Origin: Candolleomyces eurysporus
Lineage: Eukaryota > Basidiomycota > Agaricomycetes > Agaricales > Psathyrellaceae
Reading direction: 5' to 3'
Assembly: GCA_027579435.1 (NCBI GenBank)
Contig: JANBPK010001778.1
Location: forward strand, 1 to 11,244
DNA: 11,244 nt
Under the pieces are notes generated by a model. It was not told the DNA's origin. It ran no database searches and worked only from the letters and a program-made list of their open reading frames with translations. Positions 5,918 through 11,244 of the stretch are shown in pieces. Within the stretch, counting starts at the first letter, position 1; every line of letters begins with the position of its first letter. The position numbers were made by a program, and so were the translations under genes.

Positions 5918-8900
5918 ATGAACTACATAACACCCAAGCTAGACAAGACCGGCATATGGATATGCGCAACCCTAGGCGAGGAGGAGGCGGGGTGGTCTCT
6001 TATGGGGCCGCCGAAACCTCTAACAATGACCCTGGGGGGGGTAGGACAACCGAGACGGGACCTCCAGGGAGTAGGCCCACCAACACACTCCCAACGATCC
6101 ACAATCACGGACGTGGCACACGAACCCCAAAGACCGAGGACGAGAGATCCCGAACACCGCTCTGGTAACGTAAAATGTTCCAGGGCGGCAATGAGGATCG
6201 CATCACTCAACATGAGGGGCGGTGGATCGCAGACGACTCTCCCAAAATGGGAGCACGTAAACCAACTCATAAGAGACAAGAATATTAGTGTGCTGTCTCT
6301 CCAGGAAACACACTTAACTGATGATACGGCGAGTGACCTGATGGAAAGATACGGACGCCTTCATATCCTATACTCCAAAGACCCGAACAACCCCTCGACC
6401 AGAGGAGGTGTAGCGATAGTCATCAATAAATATACCACAAGATGGAAAGACGCCAAAGCCACTGAACTGGTACCGGGGCGAGCGATGATGTGCTCCATAC
6501 CTAAGAAGGATGGAAAGAACGTGAATATACTGGCAATCTATGCGCCCTCAGGGGACAACAGGGGGAACGAGAGCTTCTGGCGTCTCCTTGAAACAAAGTG
6601 GGAGCAGCGCCCCTTCCCCCCAAGACCCGACATGATGCTAGGAGACATGAACATTGTCGAAACGTGCCTCGACAGGCTGCCAGCACACCCAGATGACAGA
6701 GAGGCAATCAGGGCCCTAGCTGACTTCAGGAACCTCCATGGCCTGATGGATGGCTGGCGAAATGAAAATGAGGGCACAATAGACTACACATTTGCGACCT
6801 CCAGAAGAGGCGTGCCCAATTCGAGATCCAGGATAGACAGGATCTACATTAAAAGCTCAATTGCGGATCACACAAGAGAATGGGAGATAACCCAAACTAA
6901 CCTGAGAACAGACCACAAGATGGTCTCAGTACTCCTAACCCCGCCTGGTGATCCCTTTGTCGGCAAAGGGAGATCAACAATCCCAAACACGCTCATAGAA
7001 GACAGCGAGGCCTTCAAAATGGTACTCAAAGAAAGCTCCAAGCTCGAACAGGACATCGAGACGATGATGGAAGGTGACCGCTCATGCGAGAACAATGTGC
7101 AACTGATCTGGCATGATTACAAAAGAAGACTCCTAGAATCTATGAATACATTGACAAAGAGAAGAGCGATAAAGGCCAACAAAACCCTGGCCAAATGGGA
7201 ATCAAGGAGGAAACAAACTCTGGAAGAGTCAGCCACCCTAGGAGAGGAAGTTACGGCACTACTACTGGAGGAAGCTGATGAAGAAATTAAAAAGCTCCAC
7301 CTCTGGAAGGGCCAGAGAATGAGAGACAAAGTGGCAGCTCACCACCACCTCGAAGCTGAAACAGGGAGCAGATACGACTACACTCTCAACCGCCTCCATA
7401 AGCCAAGGGAGATGATTGAGTCCCTCAGAAAGCCAGGGGAGGGAACCACTGAATACACAAGCAATACAAGAGAAATGGTGAAGATAGCTACAGAGTACCA
7501 CCGGGACCTGCAGGGAGCGGACAGACCACCAGAGAGGGAGGCGGAGAGAGATGATAAAATCCGTGAGGTCCTGGGGGGACTAACCAAGAGGGTCGACCCA
7601 GGAACTCGATTAGAACTGGACCACAAAATTACCAAAGACGAGATTGCGCTTGCCCTGAAACAAGTCCCAAATGAAAAGGCACCGGGATTGGATGGCATTC
7701 CGGTAGAGCTGTGGAAGAGACTCAGTGACCAACATGGGAGCTCCAAGCATACAAACCACCCAACAACAAATATAGTAAAGATCCTGAGACTGTTATATAA
7801 CGACATCGAAGACCACGGGGTGGAGCCTGGCACCAACTTCAATGAGGGCTGGATGAGCCCAATCTACAAAAAGAAAGACCGGTCGGAGATTGCGAACTAC
7901 CGCCCCATCACGGTTCTAAACACAGACTACAAGGTATTAACAAAGACTATAAGTAACCGCCTAGCAAAAGCTGCACCTGACCTGATTGACCCGGACCAGG
8001 CTGGCTTCATGAAAGGGAGGTCAATATATGACCAGACAGAGCTAATAAGCCTAATAATATCAGAATGCAACGCAAGTAATATTGGAGGAGCCATAGTCTG
8101 CCTGGACCAGGAAAAAGCATACGACAGGATTGACCACGACTTCCTATGGAAGACAATGGGACGCTATGACTTCCCCCAAAACTTTACCAAGACAATCAAA
8201 CACTTGTACACAGGGGCAAGGACAAGAATCATGATAAATGGTGTCATTGGAGAGGGATATGAAGTAATGAGGGGGGTGAGACAGGGTGACCCCCTGTCAT
8301 GCCTCCTCTTCAACCTTGCAATTGAGTCATTGGCTGAGAGAATCCGACACTCGTCCATCCAGGGCCTCAAACTGGCAGGACTAGAAAAACAGGTAATTGT
8401 GAACCTGTTTGCAGATGACACGACAGTCTTTCTTGACAAACAAGATGACACGACGCTCTTCTTTGCGACCCTTGATGAATGGTGTGCAGCGTCAGGTGCC
8501 AAGTTCAACATTGAGAAAACAGCGGTGATCCCCCTAGGTAATGCCACTACTAGAGCGGCCATGCTACAATCAAGGAGGATGCACCCCGACACTGACCCGA
8601 TACCACCAGAGATACGGATAATCGGCGAATGGGAACCAGTCCGAATTTTGGGTGCCTACTATGGGTACCACCTACCTCAGGGAGATGTATGGCAACCGAC
8701 AGTAGAGAAAGTCAAAGCTACCTTACAAAGGTGGAATCGGACAAGACCAACTATCATAGGACGGAGCAGGGCTGCCTCAGCAATTCTGGGGAGCCTCACC
8801 CAATATCTGACACGAGTACAAGGCATGCCGAGCGAGACCCTTAGGACACTCGAGAAGGCCATCGACGACTTTGTCTATGCAAAAGGAGGAAATAGGAAAC

Positions 8901-11059
8901 AAAACACCGTTGGCATAGAGACATTAAAACTATCGAACGAAGATGGTGGCCTCAAATTACTGGACCTTAAGGCAAGGAACGAGGCAATAGAACTGATGAA
9001 ATTGAGAACCCTCCTGATGCCGGAAACTGGGCGCATACCAACATGGGTCAAACTAGCCGGCCAGATACTAACACGGGAATCAACGGCCAAGTATAAGAAG
9101 GCAGTAGGACATGCCTTCAGGGAGAACCCCTTCCTCCAGACATGGGAAGTGAACCTACACTCAAACACGTTGCCCGAGAGCCTACGCAGGATGATGAAAA
9201 CCGCAAGAAAACACAGAGTCGAACTCGCACCGACAACAGTCACAAAACCGCTAGCCCAACAAATGCCTTTCTGGTTCCACAAAGGTCATAGAGCAGGGAA
9301 AAACCGAGTCTACAATGACCAGTGGGCCCAGTGCCACCGCCATACACACCACTTCACAACCACCAAGCAGATGGTGGACCATGTGACAAAGAACAACCGA
9401 AACGACCACCAAAACCATGACAATTGCGACTGCTACGCCTGCTATGAAGACAGGCTGGCAGGCTGCGAGAATCCAATACAGTGCAGAAAGGGAGCGGACT
9501 CCAAAATAAAGGCGCTCGAAAGTACGTGGGACCCAAGAAAGCTGCCAAATACACCTCCAACAGACATAGAACCCCGAGAAGAGGAAGACGACCAAGCAGG
9601 ATCCAGGAGGATACTGATACGAATACCTGATGTTGAAGATGACCCCAAGAGTAGCATCAGAGCCTTCTCATCCAAGGATGTTCGGAATGGCATCACCAAG
9701 CAAACCGACGTTCAGGACGGGATGGATTGGAATGAAATGGAAGTGATAGCCTACACCGACGGCTCATGTGAACACAATGGCACTAAGGATGCGCGGGCAG
9801 GCAGTGGAATTTGGTATGGCCACGAGGACCCGAGGAACACCAGATTGAGGCTCCCGGACGACCTGGCATCGAATAATGCGGGAGAGCTAGTGGCAGCACT
9901 GATAGCCATGAGGCAGAACCGGAGCACAAAGGAACTCACAATTATAAGTGACTCGCAATACACGATAAATGCCATAACCCTGGATATACATGACTGGGCT
10001 GACCAGGGGTTCATAGGGAAAGCGAATAAGCTGATATTGGCAAATCTATACCACGAAATTCTGAACCACAAGGGCAAGATAAGGGTGGAAAAAGTAAAAG
10101 GCCACAGCGGAAACGAAGGAAACGATGGAGCAGATAAGCTGGCAGCGGAGGGGGCTGCCAGGGAATTGCACGACAGGATTGACCTCTCCCCTGGAGCCGA
10201 AGTCCTAAAAATGGGCGCAAAGCTCCAAAAGATGACCCAGTCAGCACTCTACAAAGGGATAGTCAGCGAACGAGATGAGCGCGGAGAGAACAGACGGCGT
10301 ACGACTCAGCGGAATATAGAAGTCATCCAGAACACGCTGGAAGAAGTGAATGGGGCAACCCCCGGAGCCGAGAAAATATGGCTCTCACTAAAGAGAGGCC
10401 CAACGCTGATGGCCAAGGTGAGAGCCTTCCTCTGGAAGGCCATCCACGGAGCCCACAAGGTAGGACACTTCTGGCGACATACAAGGGTGGCCGACCGGTT
10501 TATGCCTTGCGTGCACTGCGACGTCGAAGTTGAAACACTAGAGCACATATTGACGAGCTGTAAAGTCTCTGGCCAGGATGTTGTCTGGAAGGAGGTAAAA
10601 CAACTATGGTCGAGAACAGGGCTCCCATGGGTAAACGTAACAATGGGAGTGATACTTGGGATTGGCACAGTAGACATTAAGAACAATAGGAGGCAAACGC
10701 TCTCCGGCGCTACAAGGCTGTACCGCATCCTAGTGTCCGAGGCAGTGTACCTAATCTGGCTCACGCGCTGCAGATGGAGGATAGGCGACGAGGAGGATCC
10801 GAGCAGGCTCCAGAGTGCCAACCAAATCCGACAGCAGTGGTATAACGTCATAAACAGACGCCTAACTCACGACAGGATCCTGACAAACAAAAGAGCCTAC
10901 AAAGGGAAGGCCCTGCGATCCAAACTTATCATGAGAACATGGGAGCCAGTTCTCAGGCATGAACAGGGAGGCGACGCACTCCCGCCTGACTGGACAGTAA
11001 ACTTGGGGGTTTTAGTGGGTATTGGTAGGACCAGGAGACCACCGGGGAGGAACAGATAA
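5918..11059 (+). CDS. LINE ORF2 polyprotein: AP endonuclease, reverse transcriptase, RNase H, zinc finger
   Basis: This intact 1713-residue protein nicks target DNA, copies element RNA from the nick and degrades the RNA strand. In order: residues 1-91 are a Gly/Pro/Arg-rich leader with no domain. Residues 92-340 are an AP-like endonuclease with N97, E130 (LQETH), Y208 (IYAPS), D243/N245 (LGDMN), D307 (RIDRIY) and D332-H333 (TDH). Residues 370-560 are charged and helical. Residues about 587-870 are the reverse transcriptase: APGLDGIP (588-595), the NYRPI block (660-664), motif A LDQEKAYD with D730, RQGDPLS (788-794) and FADD with D833/D834. Residues 870-1130 are thumb-like. A Cys/His-rich patch lies at 1139-1189. 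RNase H spans 1275-1412 with D1281, E1323, D1345, H1396 and D1406. A zinc finger C1531-x2-C1534-x8-H1543-x4-C1548 resembles the zf-RVT type. All key residues are present, so the protein looks active. The frame opens at 5903; the ATG at 5918 (A at -3) is the first in frame, but ATG 6191 (residue 92) starts right at the endonuclease and may be the true start. Confidence 0.95.
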   Translation: MNYITPKLDKTGIWICATLGEEEAGWSLMGPPKPLTMTLGGVGQPRRDLQGVGPPTHSQRSTITDVAHEPQRPRTRDPEHRSGNVKCSRAAMRIASLNMRGGGSQTTLPKWEHVNQLIRDKNISVLSLQETHLTDDTASDLMERYGRLHILYSKDPNNPSTRGGVAIVINKYTTRWKDAKATELVPGRAMMCSIPKKDGKNVNILAIYAPSGDNRGNESFWRLLETKWEQRPFPPRPDMMLGDMNIVETCLDRLPAHPDDREAIRALADFRNLHGLMDGWRNENEGTIDYTFATSRRGVPNSRSRIDRIYIKSSIADHTREWEITQTNLRTDHKMVSVLLTPPGDPFVGKGRSTIPNTLIEDSEAFKMVLKESSKLEQDIETMMEGDRSCENNVQLIWHDYKRRLLESMNTLTKRRAIKANKTLAKWESRRKQTLEESATLGEEVTALLLEEADEEIKKLHLWKGQRMRDKVAAHHHLEAETGSRYDYTLNRLHKPREMIESLRKPGEGTTEYTSNTREMVKIATEYHRDLQGADRPPEREAERDDKIREVLGGLTKRVDPGTRLELDHKITKDEIALALKQVPNEKAPGLDGIPVELWKRLSDQHGSSKHTNHPTTNIVKILRLLYNDIEDHGVEPGTNFNEGWMSPIYKKKDRSEIANYRPITVLNTDYKVLTKTISNRLAKAAPDLIDPDQAGFMKGRSIYDQTELISLIISECNASNIGGAIVCLDQEKAYDRIDHDFLWKTMGRYDFPQNFTKTIKHLYTGARTRIMINGVIGEGYEVMRGVRQGDPLSCLLFNLAIESLAERIRHSSIQGLKLAGLEKQVIVNLFADDTTVFLDKQDDTTLFFATLDEWCAASGAKFNIEKTAVIPLGNATTRAAMLQSRRMHPDTDPIPPEIRIIGEWEPVRILGAYYGYHLPQGDVWQPTVEKVKATLQRWNRTRPTIIGRSRAASAILGSLTQYLTRVQGMPSETLRTLEKAIDDFVYAKGGNRKQNTVGIETLKLSNEDGGLKLLDLKARNEAIELMKLRTLLMPETGRIPTWVKLAGQILTRESTAKYKKAVGHAFRENPFLQTWEVNLHSNTLPESLRRMMKTARKHRVELAPTTVTKPLAQQMPFWFHKGHRAGKNRVYNDQWAQCHRHTHHFTTTKQMVDHVTKNNRNDHQNHDNCDCYACYEDRLAGCENPIQCRKGADSKIKALESTWDPRKLPNTPPTDIEPREEEDDQAGSRRILIRIPDVEDDPKSSIRAFSSKDVRNGITKQTDVQDGMDWNEMEVIAYTDGSCEHNGTKDARAGSGIWYGHEDPRNTRLRLPDDLASNNAGELVAALIAMRQNRSTKELTIISDSQYTINAITLDIHDWADQGFIGKANKLILANLYHEILNHKGKIRVEKVKGHSGNEGNDGADKLAAEGAARELHDRIDLSPGAEVLKMGAKLQKMTQSALYKGIVSERDERGENRRRTTQRNIEVIQNTLEEVNGATPGAEKIWLSLKRGPTLMAKVRAFLWKAIHGAHKVGHFWRHTRVADRFMPCVHCDVEVETLEHILTSCKVSGQDVVWKEVKQLWSRTGLPWVNVTMGVILGIGTVDIKNNRRQTLSGATRLYRILVSEAVYLIWLTRCRWRIGDEEDPSRLQSANQIRQQWYNVINRRLTHDRILTNKRAYKGKALRSKLIMRTWEPVLRHEQGGDALPPDWTVNLGVLVGIGRTRRPPGRNR

Positions 11060-11238
11060 CACTCCACGGAGGCGTGCCTGCCTGAGCCCCACACTGCGCG
11101 GAAGCGCGTGCGTAAAAGCATTTNCCCCCAACAGTGGACCGAAACCAAAGAACCATCTATTATGGCAAGACCTGTCTTGCGATCCAGCTGGCAGAAGAGG
11201 AGGCACTCCTGTGCCACTCGACTACCATGTAGCTCCAC
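11060..11238 (+). other. LINE 3' UTR with a series of small hairpins
   Basis: The 179 bp after the ORF2 stop can form four local stems. The first is 11092-11110: CAC/GTG plus GCGC/GCGC closing a GGAA (GNRA-class) loop, with one bulged T at 11095. The second is 11165-11180: GCAAGA/TCTTGC with a 4-nt loop. The third is 11202-11215: GGCAC/GTGCC with loop TCCT. The fourth is 11222-11232: CTAC/GTAG. In LINEs whose RT recognises its own RNA specifically, a 3' stem-loop is the recognition site; the same role here is inference. No AATAAA signal is present. An N lies at 11124. Confidence 0.65.
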
Positions 11239-11244
11239 AAAAAA
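11239..11244 (+). other. Terminal poly(A) of the LINE (truncated by window edge)
   Basis: Six A residues end the window directly after the hairpin-rich 3' UTR, as expected for the 3' end of a LINE insertion. The full tail length and the target-site duplication lie outside the window. Confidence 0.7.

Larger units (their letters stand above)
3054..11244 (+). mobile_element. Non-LTR retrotransposon (LINE), Tad1/I-like, with EN-RT-RNase H
   Basis: The element has a gag-like ORF1 with a CCHC knuckle and an RGG tail, a 1713-codon ORF2 with AP endonuclease, reverse transcriptase, RNase H and a C-terminal zinc finger, a short structured 3' UTR and a terminal A6 run, all on the plus strand. This is the standard make-up of an autonomous two-ORF LINE. 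The 3' end is secure (poly(A) at 11239-11244). The 5' limit given is only the change from T-rich, CpG-poor to CpG-rich sequence near 3050; the true start could lie anywhere between there and about 3790. No target-site duplication can be tested because the 3' flank is outside the window. Clade assignment rests on domain order and remembered family features, not on a phylogeny. Confidence 0.85.

Noticed and set aside
10306..10851. 181-codon minus-strand frame
   Set aside because: It is antisense to the well-supported C-terminal zinc-finger part of ORF2.
1..11244. CRISPR array, rRNA, prokaryotic operon or defence system
   Set aside because: There are no regularly spaced identical repeats, no rRNA-like sequence, and the only strong genes belong to a eukaryotic LINE.

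Overview
The window is eukaryotic and looks fungal, most likely from a basidiomycete (Agaricomycetes-like) genome. It is dominated by one non-LTR retrotransposon (LINE) that fills roughly the last 8 kb and ends exactly at a short poly(A) tail at the window edge. The fungal assignment is an inference. It rests on the ORF2 layout (AP-type endonuclease, reverse transcriptase, RNase H, C-terminal zinc finger, as in the Tad1/I-like LINEs of fungi), on the style of the ORF1 C-terminus (a CCHC knuckle followed by CPFP and PGW), and on CpG-directed decay in the flanking repeats. No host cellular gene can be supported anywhere.

Layout. Positions 1-1640 are gene-free and repeat-derived. There is a degenerate tandem array (about 262-751), and then two copies of a small dispersed element (792-958 and 1299-1588). 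One copy has lost most of its CpGs to TpG/CpA, and a 372-bp stretch completely free of CpG lies between them. Positions 1640-3040 are also gene-free but carry a strong unexplained signal: 13 copies of the heptamer TTCNGAA in about 1.25 kb, several at spacings near whole helical turns. An exact 11-bp direct repeat brackets 2872-3042, next to a cluster of ambiguous bases. At about 3050 the sequence becomes CpG-rich, and the LINE 5' region probably starts at or after this point. Its exact 5' end cannot be fixed.

The LINE. ORF1 (gag-like RNA-binding protein) is readable as an intact 391-codon frame from 4408 to 5583. Its likely N-terminal part (from about 3797) is broken by two TGA codons and a frameshift. 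A 334-bp non-coding linker separates it from ORF2 (5918-11059, 1713 codons), which is uninterrupted and keeps all recognisable catalytic residues of endonuclease, reverse transcriptase and RNase H. The 3' UTR is short and packed with small hairpins, the last ones just before the poly(A). In the general LINE scheme ORF1 coats the element RNA and ORF2 nicks the target and copies the RNA from its 3' end (target-primed reverse transcription). The intact ORF2 suggests a recent insertion, or a copy whose ORF1 start is really at 4408. Six isolated N bases (2899, 2904, 2944, 3018, 4104, 11124) point to a draft or consensus-like sequence, so the ORF1 breaks could partly be sequence error.
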